Below are positions 1 to 11,612 of a DNA stretch of 64,000 bases, piece by piece (the first letter of the stretch is position 1; each line of letters starts with the position of its first letter). The notes under the pieces were generated by a model, which saw only the letters and a list, made by a program, of their open reading frames with translations, ran no database searches and was not told the origin of the DNA. Both the position numbers and the translations under genes were made by a program. This DNA is from Apiospora phragmitis (lineage: Eukaryota; Ascomycota; Sordariomycetes; Amphisphaeriales; Apiosporaceae), in contig JAQQWL010000011.1 in NCBI GenBank assembly GCA_038363925.1, forward strand, positions 5,022,001-5,086,000, written 5' to 3'.

Positions 1-154
1 CGCTATCTTTAGTGAGCGCAACGCCACTACGCATGACAACATTTTCTATCATGTCCCTGGCACACGACTCCGTCTGACAGCAAACCCCATCACCCCTGCG
101 CAGTTCTTCAACGCCCCAATCGATAGAGTATACTGCAGTTAGTAACTGATCAAG

Positions 155-1423
155 ATGCCGGTAAGTGCACGCAACTTTTGTCATCCTGAGATGGGTTTGG
201 CCACGGCTACAACCCCATGCCCCAGTTGTGTAGGTTTTGATATATTGACTCCTTGTCTCCGCAGATTTCCGACTTGTTGGCCGAAATCACGGGCGAGAAG
301 GCCACCGCCAACACTACGCCCTCGTCCATCAGGACGCCCACTACCATAGGTTTGAAGCGCAAAGCCGACGATGATGCAAGCAATAGCACCACTGCCAAAA
401 CCGCCAGAACCCAGCAGAATGGAGCACCACCGCTGTCCTCGGTATCCCGGAAACCCTCTCCAGCATCCGGTCGTGCTCCCAATCCCACCACAAAACACTC
501 TACATCCCAACCCGGACAACGACCTTCCTCTGCGATACCTGCAACCTCAAAGCCCTACACGGGTACCGCTACCGCGAATCGTCAATCTGGCGGGCCCCCA
601 CCTGTCAGGAAAGACCTGACCGAGCGACCGAAGCTCCCTTCCTCAGCGGTTGGTTCTTCCAAGGTTGCTCCAGCAAGGCCTTCGCCCACTACCTCGAGTG
701 CTTCAGAGCCGTCCAAGGCACCCAAGAAAGGGTCTTTCGCCGAGATCATGGCCCGAGCTGCAAAGGCTCAGCAGGTAATGCCTAAAGCAGGGATTATCCA
801 GCACAAAGCGCTCGAAAAGCCCCTGCCGAAGAAGGAGAGGGAGACTACCAAGGGCGCGAAAAAGACCAGGTGCCAATGGAACAAGCACGAAAGGGTCAGG
901 TCAGGGTGGCGCTTCACAAGTGAAAAATCCTCGGCCTGTGCCCAAAAGCGGTGCTGCTGGTGATGCCAAGAGCGGTAGCAAGAGTCGGCCTACCTCTTCG
1001 GGTAGCGATGCGCCCGAGAAAAAAAAGAAGGGCCCGGTTATGACAGGCTATGCCGGCACGGCACGTTCTGCGCCGCCCACGAAGAAATCAACGATTCCCG
1101 GGAAGGGGGCAGCATCAAGACGCCCTCCTGGAGGTCTACTTGCACCACCTAAAGCCGCTCGTCGCGACCGTTATGACGATGAATACGATGAAGAATTGGA
1201 CGACTTCGTGGTCGATGACGACGACGAGGATAACCCGTATGCGCGCCAATACGGCTATGCTTCGGATGGCTCGAGCGACATGGAAGCTGGCATGGATGAT
1301 ATTTATAACGAAGAAACAAGAGCAGAGAGGGCTGCCAGATTGGAGGATCGTCGAGAAGAACAGCTTCTCGAGGAACTGAAGAGAAAGAAGGAGGAGAAGA
1401 AGAAGCGGTCCGGGTATCGTTAG
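155..1423 (+). CDS. SPT2-like chromatin protein (frameshifted)
   Basis: Likely a fungal SPT2-family protein, a nuclear histone H3-H4 binding factor linked to transcription elongation. Exon 1 is only ATG CCG (155-160); a GTAAGT intron (161-264) ends at CGCAG, and exon 2 then reads ISDLLAEITGEK, the usual SPT2 N-terminus. The middle is basic and low complexity, with a conserved stretch FAEIMARA near 735-760. The C-terminus (1170-1420) has an acidic YDDEYDEELDDFVVDDDD segment followed by a charged coiled region ending in KKKRSGYR, which is the diagnostic SPT2 end. The reading frame shifts by one base near 859-863, a run of five A; four A would give a continuous protein. A weak intron 870-948 would also restore frame. 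Family assignment is firm; the exact middle is not. Confidence 0.8.
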
Positions 1424-2356
1424 TGCCTCGGCCGGCTTTTCCGATGCTACTTTTGAAGATTTTGCATGTATCTAGCGGGTTGTGTTGTCTCGCCGATTGC
1501 GAGACTGCTTTTCTGGCGTGTTGCAAGGATTGTGCATCCGAACGGAGTTTCACGGTATCATCATCAAAGAGGCGTCAAATCACATGGGCAAAGGCGTTCT
1601 TAGCAGGGCTTCTTGGCCTCTAACCCAGCGCATTGCATTTTCAGGTCCATGGAAACGATTACATAGAGAGTCTATAATCTGAGCGGGGGCGCAAATCAGT
1701 TTGCAGCCCTATCAGCACATATTTGTGCCTAGAGTGTCCCTGCTGCGTCTAATGGCTAGTCGGTTGAATACATAGGGGTAGGCCTTCCTGGCGGCTGGCT
1801 GGCGCTGTGCCTCTAGGTAGGCAGTTGCTAATTTGCTCCTGCTCACGTTCTCCCTGGTTTCCATAGGTCAGTCAATATAATTCCGAGTCAACATTAGCTC
1901 GGCCTCTGCCTATGGATCTTCCTTTTCAACACCTGTGCCGAGGAGCTTCAATGGAGCCGCATATGGCAGCAATTCCGCCTTACCGTGCTTCTGTTGGCCC
2001 TGACAAGACATATACCGACATACCGTTTGTGGTCAGCGTCAGCGCTTCGGCTTTTGTCCTAGTGGTATGTTTAACTGCTTCAAGGGCAATATGTATGCCT
2101 CTTATTGCTTCGCTTGAAGCTTGCCTTCACAAGCGTGCAGCGATAGCCTAGTCAAATCCCCGGGTACGGAAGGATGACCGACAACATCCGCAGTTGATAT
2201 ACCTCCGAAGTATCTAGTGTAGGTAGCATTTATGTACAAGACACGATAGGCGCCGTATCATAAGAATTTAATATCCCTTCCCCTCCATTTGGCCAACGGA
2301 GAACCGTCTTTGCCCTCTTTTGTAATAAGTAGGTCTGGCCCCATACCATCGAAGCA
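1424..2356. other. Intergenic, no supported gene
   Basis: About 930 bases of mixed composition between the SPT2 gene and the P450 relic. I see no convincing coding exon. A 79-codon open frame at 1912-2151 has no recognisable motif. Base composition is normal, so the RIP block has not spread this far. Confidence 0.5.
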
Positions 2357-3275
2357 TTGACGACATGGAGAATTACTACCGTTGAAGTTCATGGCCGCAA
2401 GCGGCAGGTCCTGAATAATGCTTTCTCTGACAGAGCCATGCGCTCCATCGAGCCATGCATACACTCCAATACTGATCGGTGGGGTGAGCTCATTGGACAG
2501 ACAATTTCGGAAGGAGCAGAATGGTCGGCCTCGCTGAATATGGCAGACTGGGTCAACTACCTCGTGTGCGATATATTGGGTGATATTTGTTTTGGCAAGT
2601 CGTTCAGTATGAATGATCCCACGAGTGAACTGACATATGTTCCGCACCTCATGGCCGACTTTGTGAAGCTCGTGCATCCCATTGAATTCTCTCCCCTTGC
2701 CTCCCTCTGGGTATGGATGAAAACCCCGGGGCTTGGACAAGCTGTTGGCCATGGCTAGTCCCCCAGCGCTCAAGAATGGGAAGATTTCGTCGAAAAATGC
2801 CTGTCCGATCTTACGAGAATGGAGCAGCTATACACCGACACTGGAAAGCGCAAGGATTTATTTCACTTCTTGTTCGGTGCCGTAGATCCGAAATGGGCAC
2901 AGGCTACGAGCTCGACGAGCTATAACAAGGAAGTGTACCCCGAGCCCTTCAGGTTCAACCCCGAGCGGTGGATAATCAGCGAACATGGAATTAGTGCTCA
3001 CCCAGCTCAGAATGTTGCCTTGGCCGAGAGTGTCCATCATTATGGCAAAAATCGTGCTCAGTTTTGAGGTGGCGCCCGATCCGGCCAACCACCTCGGCGC
3101 CGGCGACCCAAAAGGTAAAGCTGGGCGTCGCGAAGCAGCTCAATACCAGGTTAGTTCTCATTGAATGCTAGGCGGGATTTGTCACTAACACGTACCTGAG
3201 ATATAGACTTACGATGAGTACGTCTTAATAAGGGATGGGCCGATGGTACATTTTAAGCGAAGGAATATAGTCTAG
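2357..3275 (+). pseudogene. Cytochrome P450 relic
   Basis: Degenerate fragment of a fungal microsomal P450. Residues after 2393 read HGRKRQVLNNAFSD (helix C region), followed by ICFGKSF and a conserved EWEDFVEKCLSDLT stretch; near 2934 comes YPEPFRFNPERW, the PERF region. The tail (3071-3149, then 3207-3275 after a 57-nt intron 3150-3206) reads as an ordinary P450 C-terminus ending RDGPMVHFKRRNIV. What is missing is decisive: the N-terminal membrane anchor and first part, the oxygen-binding I helix and the ExxR motif (sequence jumps from GTGYELDEL to the PERF region near 2920), and the haem loop FxxGxRxCxG, of which only NVALAE remains. There is also an in-frame TAG at 2756 and one-base frameshifts near 2890 and 3033. 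It cannot bind haem. The substrate is unknowable. Confidence 0.85.
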
Positions 3276-4186
3276 GTAAATCATCGGGTTTTTTTTTATT
3301 AAAGGGTGATTATATAAAAGTATCGGTATTAAGTCGATTATATTAATAATAAATTAAAGTAGCTTTATAAATATAAATTTATATTTAAACTTTTTTAATA
3401 TATTATAAAAAATAAAATATATATAATTTACTATTTTATTTAATAATTAATAATTAAAAGTTTTATTAGTTTAAAAGTTATTTAATATATATAAAATATT
3501 ATTTTAAATATTTTAGAAAAAATTAATATTATATTTATTTTAAACATTAAATTATATTAATTAAATGTTTTTAAAATTTATAACATATTAAATAACGCGT
3601 TTATTACTTTTATTAATTATTAAATTTTTATATAAAAAGTTTTAAAAACTAAGTCGTAATTTAAAAAGCTTAATATATTTAAAAAATTATAATTTAAGAA
3701 AGAAATTTTTAAGCTTTTATAATTTAATATAAGAAATAATAATAATAATATAACTTAGTTTAATTATATAATTAAACTTATTTTTACCGCGGCTTTATAA
3801 TAATCTAAAGCGTATATAAAATTTAATATAAAGAGCTACCTCGTAAAGTAATGCTTATAAACTCGCTTTTAATAATAAGCTTTATTATATCACATTATTA
3901 TTAATATTATAAGGATAAATTATACTCAAGGATAAATAATAAATAATAAATAGCATTAAATAAATAAATAAAGCGAAATAATTATTAAAGAAACTACGTA
4001 ATAATAAAATAAAACCTAGTTTAATAAAGCGTTATTAAATATCTTAGTATTATTTAATTTAATAATATTAATCTCGTTTAATTAAAATTAAATATATAAT
4101 AATAAATATCTTTTATATAAATACTTTTTATTTTAATACTTAATTTAACTTTTTAATAAAATAAATAAGTTTAATAACATTATTAT

Positions 4187-5110
4187 ATAAATATTTTTAT
4201 TTAATTACGTTTATTATTACTTTATAACTTAGAATATTATTATCTAGTATATTAATAAAACGTTTTTTTATTACACGTTTAAATATTTTCTCATATTATT
4301 AATATAAACTTAAATAATATTTATTATATTTTAATTAGTTTTATTTTTACGAGTTATTGTTTAAACCTTTAAATAATAACTTTATAAAGATTATATTAAA
4401 ATTTAAGTTTAACATCTTTATTTAATAAGGAAAATTATTATTTTTAATACTATTTAATAAAACTTTATTATAAAATTAATAATAATAAAGACGGCTTTAT
4501 TTAATAAACTTTAATTAAACGAATTAAAATTCTTAAATAAAAGAATAATAATTTAAAGCGCTTATAAAGTTTTAAGCGCGATTTAACCTTATCAATTAAC
4601 GTATATAACTTTATTTATAATAATAAAACTTATTATACTATTAATTAACTATTAAAGTTAATATTATAATAATAATTAATATTTAATATAAATACTTTTT
4701 ATTTTAATTACTTTTATTATTATACTATAACTTAAAATATTATTATGTATTATATTAATAAAGCGCCTTTTTTATTATACATTTAAAAACTTTTTTATAT
4801 TATTAATATAAAATTAAAAATATTTTACTAAGTTTATTTTAAAACTTAAATAATGTTTATTAAAATTAAACTATTTTTATTATTATAAATCGCTATTTAA
4901 ACCCTTAAATAATAGCTTTATAATAATTATATTTATACTTAAACTTAATTACCTTACTAGATAAGGAAAAATTATTATCACCACCCCCGGCACCTTTTAA
5001 CGAGACCTCGCCATAGAGGTCGATAGCGACGATAACGACGACGGCCCTATTTAAGAAGCGCTAGCTAAACGAATTAAGAATCTCGAGTAAAAGAATATTA
5101 ACTATTAACA
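4187..5110. repeat. Diverged tandem copies of about 0.5 kb
   Basis: The stretch starting near 4195 (ending near 4600) recurs starting near 4690 (ending near 5110), offset about 495 bases. Shared landmarks: TTATTATTAC followed by a CTTA(G/A)AATATTATTA core, the AATAAGGAAAATTATTA segment (4425 and 4965), and CTAAACGAATTAA (4515 and 5075). Both copies are RIP-mutated. It could be an LTR pair with almost no interior, or a tandem duplication of an element's leader. Confidence 0.55.
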
Positions 5111-5913
5111 CTATAACGTTAAGCTTAAAAAAAAGCGCAACGAGCTCTTAATTAAAGAGGTATTATAATAAATATCTTATAATATTAAAAAGCTACGCGA
5201 AAAAATACGCCTCTTTTATATTATTATTAATATTATTTAAACTCTTATTATACTTAAAAAGGAGATAAAGATTAATACGCCGACAATTTTTAACGAAACG
5301 AGCGAGAATATTTAAAAATTCCTCGTTTAAATTAAAGCTTATTAATAATTTTATAAAAAAATATTTTAAACCACTATTTAATAAGTTATTTATATCTCTT
5401 TATTTTTTATTAAAAAAGGCGCTGATTTAATGTAAACCTTATTTAAATAAACTTATGAAAAATAATAATTAATTAAATTTCATCGAATAAAAGTATAACG
5501 GGTTTTTAAAAGTTACGACGACTTTTTAAAAACGCTTTTAAATTATTATTTTAAAACTTTAATAAGAAATAATAAGCCGAGAAAAAACTTAAAACTTTTA
5601 AATAAAAATAATTAACAGTTTTTATACAGTTAAATTTTAACGAACGATAATTTAATTAAATTATATTAAAACTATAAAAATTATAATATATTCTTAAAAA
5701 TTAAATAAAATATTAAAGATAAACTTAATTAGCTTAATATCTTTAATTACTTTTTTATATATATGAAATTTATTATTAAAATTAATATACGCTTATATAA
5801 ACGTTGCCGTAAAAAATAAAGCGGTTTATAATAATAAAATAATTAAGTTTAAATTAAAATAAGATATTTACGTTAATATATTAATATATAATTAAAAATT
5901 ATCATTATATATA
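5060..5913 (+). pseudogene. LTR-retrotransposon gag relic
   Basis: Forward-strand translation around 5060-5160 gives an AKRIKNLE coiled-coil-like leader. Around 5275-5350 it gives TPTIFNETSENI(stop)KFLVxIKAYY, which matches the start of the retrotransposon gag domain of Ty3/Gypsy elements (typically TPxxFDGTxxxLxxFLxQxRxY). The rest carries many TAA and TAG codons expected from RIP. The fragment stops where the Copia element begins (about 5919), so it was probably interrupted by that insertion. No matching pol sequence was recognised on the far side. Confidence 0.55.
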
Positions 5914-8886
5914 ATTATTATTATTAAAACAGTAAGAACTAAGGTTTTCTATACTACTTTAAAAGAGGTGCTACGTACCTGCGCGTACGAACCCCTTTTT
6001 TATTTTATAAAAAAGCGTATACGATACCCCTTATAGCTTATATTAAAGATAAATGAAAATATTAAAAATATAGTAATATAACTTTAATTAAACTTAAAAC
6101 CTCTATACGTACGAATAGTTTATTTAATATTAATTAATAGTTACTCGTGGCGATTATAAATTAATAAGAATAAAGAAACGGTTTTACGCCTTTACCGATA
6201 TAAGGGCGACCGTGTTAAAGATCCCCGAGAATTTCCGCCCGTTAAAGATTCGAAGGAAGAGCCGAATTAAATTAACCGTACGAGGAGGAACCCTTTTTTC
6301 CGAGTATATATTATTAAGAGGAGACTAGGTTACGAATTATACGCGAAACTAGTTAAGCTATATATAACTATATATTTAAATAACTTTATTATACGACTTA
6401 TAAAGCGTTAACCTTTATTAAAATAAAGTTAATTATTATTAACGAATCGAGAGCGAGTTTAAACGTATCGAATCTAGATAAACCGACGACTTTAAATTTA
6501 AATTTAAACCTTAAACTAATTACGTACGAGGAAATATTTTAATATATTTAAATTTTATTAATAGTTTAAAAAAAGAACGTTAACTTTAATTTTTAAGAGC
6601 TCGAACCTTTAGAAATACTTTTTAAAGAGATATCGCTTAAATAATTTACGACGTACTTTATATAATACTTTTTAAAATATTATATATTAAAAATAAAAGA
6701 GACTTTTTTTTAAAAGTCGTTTATTATTAAGTTTAACGAATAGACTAAGTACTAGTTCGATTAAATTAATTATACGTTCTAAAAAAAACTCTTTAATTAC
6801 TTTAAAAAATACAGAATCGATATACTAATAAACGGATCTTTTAAAACTAAGCTCGTAAGCTTAATATTACCGGTCGCTCTTATACACTACTAGGACTAAC
6901 TAATAAAACCGACTTTGGAAACTCGAAAAGAAGATATTCTATACTCTTTCTTAGAATAAATAGTCGAACAACCGCCGCCTAAGCGAGAGACACCCGGTCT
7001 CCGTACGGAGTAATCGTTCGCGATATTATAAGAAACTCTAGGCCCGACGTCTAACCCTAAATTCTTAAGTACTTAAGCGTCGCAAGATATCGTCCTTTTT
7101 CCTTCTCTAACTCCGGTACCGCCGGACTAGACCGTACGATTATCTAGTTTAACGTACGTTATAAAGTATAATATCCTTTTAAGCCGAGCTATTTATAACG
7201 GTAAAATTAATTAAAATAAGGTCGTCGCTTTTTAAAGGTATAAAAAAAGAAAATAACTATACCGGCAAGCCGTATAATATCTTTTATAATAAAGTACGGA
7301 TATTTATTAAAATATACCGACGGCTAAATATACTAAAGGACTAGTACTACGTGATCTTTTCGAATATTCTTTCCGGCCGTGCGAAGGTATTTAATCTTAA
7401 CTATATTAAACTCGAAAAAAATAAAACGAGATATACCACCTTATAAATTTATACTTTAATATAATAATAAATTACGTATAATATTTTACGGACTAAATTA
7501 TAACTTCTTTTATACGAGTAAAAAGTTAAAACGCCGAGGAATAATTTATCGAGGTTTTAAAAATCTTGTTAAATAAGCTTTAACTCGTATAACGAGCCTT
7601 TAAAAAGGGATTTAAAAAAGAGATCGCTTTTTATACCTTAATTATACGAGCTTATTAAGAAATTCCGGAGCTTATACCGACTTTATTAATTAAAAGCTTA
7701 TATATAAAGCGTTATTCTTAAACTTTCGCGCATTATTAAGTATAATAGCGGACTAAAAGCTCTCGGAACGATATTTAACGAAGGAACTATATTAAAACCT
7801 AGCTGCGAACACGTACTTAATTAATAAGAGGTTTATAAATAATCGCACGAAAGGAAACCGACTAGCTATTAATTAATAAACTATTTAATTAAAAAGCGAA
7901 CTTATATAATAACTTAATACTTTTAAATATATAATAACGTTAAATAAGACCTCTCTACCTAAGACGAATATAAAGATTTTATTCGAAACTAAAAAGCGAA
8001 AAAGGAAGAGCTAAAAAATAACGAAAAAGAGTACGACTACCTTAGTTTAAAAAATGCACGATAAAATATTACTTACTTAATAAATACCGCGTTCTATTAC
8101 CGGCTTATTAATAAAGATATCTACTTTTCAAAGGTTATTATATAAGCCGACTAATTTAACCTTAATAGCTTATATAATTAAACTTATTAAAAAGAAAGTT
8201 TTAAAATACTAGCGCCGCCCTGCTTTTAATAATTAAAAAGCTTTAAGTAAAGGCTTATATATAAGAGAACTTAAACATATAAATTAATTAAACTTTAAAA
8301 AGCGCCGAAATTAAGTTTAAAAACTTAAAGCTTATTTCATTAATTAAAATAATTAAGTATTATATCTTAAATATTATAACCTCTTTTTTTACTTTTATTA
8401 TATAACGCCGATTAATTTAAAGCGTATTATAATTATATCTTTAATTTTATTATATAAAAAAACGGCGAAATATTTCTTATAATTAAAAAATAAAGATACT
8501 TGTTTTTTAATACCGGCCGTATAAAAGCGACGTTATATTTTATTAAAAAATAGTTTCGACACCTCTATTAATAGTTTAGACACCTTTGTACAGAGAAACT
8601 TTATATTTTAAAAAAAAACGCTGATTACGATAACGTTAACCCTGTTATTTTTAACGAGATTTAAAAGTTTTATTCTTAATATTAATTATATAATAAAGCG
8701 TTATAAAGATTTAAATTCTCGTTATAAAATAAATACTACTTTAATTACGAAATTATTATAAACGTTATTTATATTAACGAATAAAACGTACTTTACGTAA
8801 TTAATTTAAATATATCTTTTTAAACGATTATATTCTTATATTTACTTAGTATACGAAACACTTAAAATACTTTTTATAAGTATTAA

Positions 8887-8912
8887 ATATATATATATAT
8901 ATATATATATAT
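8887..8912. repeat. (AT)13 microsatellite
   Basis: Uninterrupted alternating AT of 26 bases inside the Copia body. Confidence 0.9.
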
Positions 8913-9073
8913 TAAAGACCCTTTAATTATATCTTATATAATCTAGGTATATACTTTTAAAAAGAGTTTTAAGATTATATATGAATAATAAGAATTATTT
9001 ATAAATATATATTTATCGAAGCTTATTAAGTAATAAATAAAGTTAAACGAATATATATTTTATTACGTAGAAC

Positions 9074-9203
9074 TATTACGATCGGCGGGTTAGTCCCCCC
9101 GCGGGGTAGTACTTAAGGCGTAGAATTAAATAGAAATGACCGTCTAGTTATTTCCGAAGCTTTTACTTTATAGCGTAGTAATTAGTTTAAACGCATTATA
9201 ATA
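9074..9203 (+). mobile_element. Solo LTR of small TRIM-like family
   Basis: A 130-bp sequence, nearly identical to the LTRs of the two composite copies at 10673 and 19708, starting TATTACGATCGG (RIP-altered TG start) and ending ATTATAATA (altered CA end). It is flanked by an exact 5-bp duplication, AGAAC, at 9069-9073 and 9204-9208. That makes it a solo LTR left by recombination between the two LTRs of a former full copy in the Copia interior. It keeps the least RIP-damaged form of the LTR hairpin (9133-9154, GAAATGAC / loop CGTCTA / GTTATTTC). Confidence 0.9.
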
Positions 9204-10424
9204 AGAACCTTCGATATTTTATAAAATAATTTCGGTTATTAAATAAATACCGAAATAATTCTTTAAATAGTAGTTAAAGCTTTAAATAATACGGCTAGCT
9301 TTAATAGCTTAATATTTACCCTACTCGTATTCGAAATATACCCTCGTATCGACGGGAACTTATCATCGTCCGGAGATCTAAGCACGAGGAGAAGCCGTAC
9401 GGAAAGTAATAAAGATACTCCGGAAGATACGTGCGGATATCGATATTTACTAAGCTTTAAACACTTAGAATAAACTAGTTATCCACGATATTTTAATACT
9501 CCCGCTTCGAAGTAAAGTCTTAATTTAGTAAAAAAGAGAAGGATAAACTAAACTATATAAGATAGTAGTTATTAAAGACTATATAATTCGGGTAGACACT
9601 TTAAACGGCTTAAAAGCTTTTCGAGTAACTTAAATTAAGTCGTACTACTAGGAAAAGGCCGGAGAACCGTACGACGAGCCGGATATATAACTAGATCTAA
9701 AACAGCAGGTAAATACTTTAAATACCGAACTAATAACCGAGGAAATTACGGTAGCTCTTATATAACGTAGCCGGGGACGACTTAAAAAATATTTACTCCG
9801 GAACGTTTTAACCGCCGTATTCCTTATTTAAAAGGGATAAAAGAATTACGACCTAGTAGTTAAGCTTCGATAAAACGGGGTTATTATTTCGTTCGGATAT
9901 TTATTTTAAAAGTCTAACGCGGAAAAGATTAATAATTTCGTTGCACGAGGAGTTTTCGAATTTATTTAATTCGACCCGGGTAAGTATACCGGTTAAAGAA
10001 TTTTTAAAACACGGCTTATACGAAAAATTAAGGGTAAAACTACGAAGCTATACAAGAAGTTTAAGCTCGTAATATAAAGCTATAGAGATATAAAAAAGGA
10101 AGTTATTTTAATTTAATTATTAATAATTTAAAGGATAAGTTAAAGACTTTTTTTAACCTTTAAATCGATCTTAATTCGAAACTTTAATACATAAAGCGAG
10201 CTACGCGATATTATATAAGTATATACTTAGTCGTATAATAAACTAAACCGAATAGTTTATATACGCTTACTGGTAAAGTTAAAAACTTAATATCTCGAAG
10301 AGACGCTATTTTAAATCGTATTACCCTTATACGAATTAATAAAGTCGAGCTTTTAATAATTTAAAACGTATTATAATCACTATATATAAAATTTAAAAAT
10401 AATAGTTTTAATATATAACGCTTA

Positions 10425-11612
10425 TATAACGAACGCTATCTAGGTTTTAAAAGAAACCTAGTAAAACGTACTAAGGTTTATATTAATAATACGAGAAAGT
10501 AACTAAACGTGCGATAAAGGTCCGCCTCTATTAATATAATATATAATAACCGTAGGAATAAAGGTAATTAAAGTGCGTAGATTTAAAGGGATTTATAATA
10601 GTTTCGTTAAAGCTATTTACCTTATTAATAAGTTAAAATTAATACTTAAATTAATTATTAAAATAAAGAGCGTGTTATAGTCGGCGGGTTAATCCCTCGC
10701 GAGGTAGCACTTAAGGCGTAGAATTAAATAGAAATAACCGTTTAGTTATTTTTAAAACTTTTATTTTATAGCGTAATAATTAATTTAAACATATTATAAT
10801 ATAATAACTAAATATATTTATTAAATAAAAAACGTAGGTTTAATTTTTATACTTATTAAATAAGATCGCTAATAAATAAATAAGGCTTTATACGAATTAA
10901 TTCTTTATATAAAAGCTTTAAAAAAAATTATATCGAGCTTAAATAAATTATACGGTTATTAAGAGTTTATCGCCCTAAGTATAAGGGTATGCCCTTAGAG
11001 AGGAGGTATAGTATTACGATCGGCGGGTTAGTCCCCCGCGAGGTAGTACTTAAGGCGTAAAATTAAATAAAAATAACCGTTTAGTTATTTCCGAAGCTTT
11101 TATTTTATAGTATAGTAATTAGTTTAAACGTATTATAATAAAGCGTTTATATAAAATATATAAGGAATATTCGTTATTATATATTTAGTCTTTTTTTATT
11201 AATCTTTTTATTACTTAGTTTTAATCGATTATACTTAATATTATTTAATTAAATACTATTAAGCTACTCGGTATTATTTAATAATATTTAATATTATTTA
11301 ATTAAATATTACTAAACTGTTTAGTATTAGTTTACTAAGTTACGTTAAGCTTTATTTATTACGTAACTCGTTCTTAGCTATTTTTATAATTTCGTTCACC
11401 TTCGTTTATTTAAGGCTAGATAGTTATATCGTATTATTTTTATAATATTAATTATTATAATATTATAGCGGTATAATATTTATTATTATAAGTAAGTTCG
11501 TTAATATTAATCGATAAGGTAAGTCTTAGTACTGCTTTTCGTAAACGCCTCGAGATATAATATCGCCGTGCCGAGTATAAGTCTAGCCGTATAGTTAAGT
11601 TAGGTCGTAATA
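10425..11612 (-). repeat. Gypsy LTR (carries TRIM insertion)
   Basis: Copy of the Gypsy LTR, aligned end to end with 17623-18313. After removing the insertion and its duplicated GAGCG it is about 715 bp; it contains some 24 bases (near 10610-10635) missing from the other LTR. Confidence 0.88.
10673..11140 (+). mobile_element. TRIM-like element, 468 bp, in Gypsy LTR
   Basis: Two 129-bp direct repeats (10673-10801 and 11012-11140) flank a 210-bp interior. The whole unit is absent from the other Gypsy LTR, so the insertion site is exact: GAGCG at 10668-10672 and AAGCG at 11141-11145, a 5-bp target duplication with one G-to-A RIP change. The left LTR begins TGTTATAG; the right begins TATTACGA; both end ATTATAATA. 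A purine tract AGAGAGGAGG (10997-11006) lies just before the right LTR, as expected for a polypurine tract. The interior shows no coding capacity. This is the structure of a terminal-repeat retrotransposon in miniature, moved by another element's enzymes. Confidence 0.88.

Noticed and set aside
2258..2773. 171-codon minus frame opposite the P450 relic
   Set aside because: Shadow of the P450 coding frame without its own motifs.
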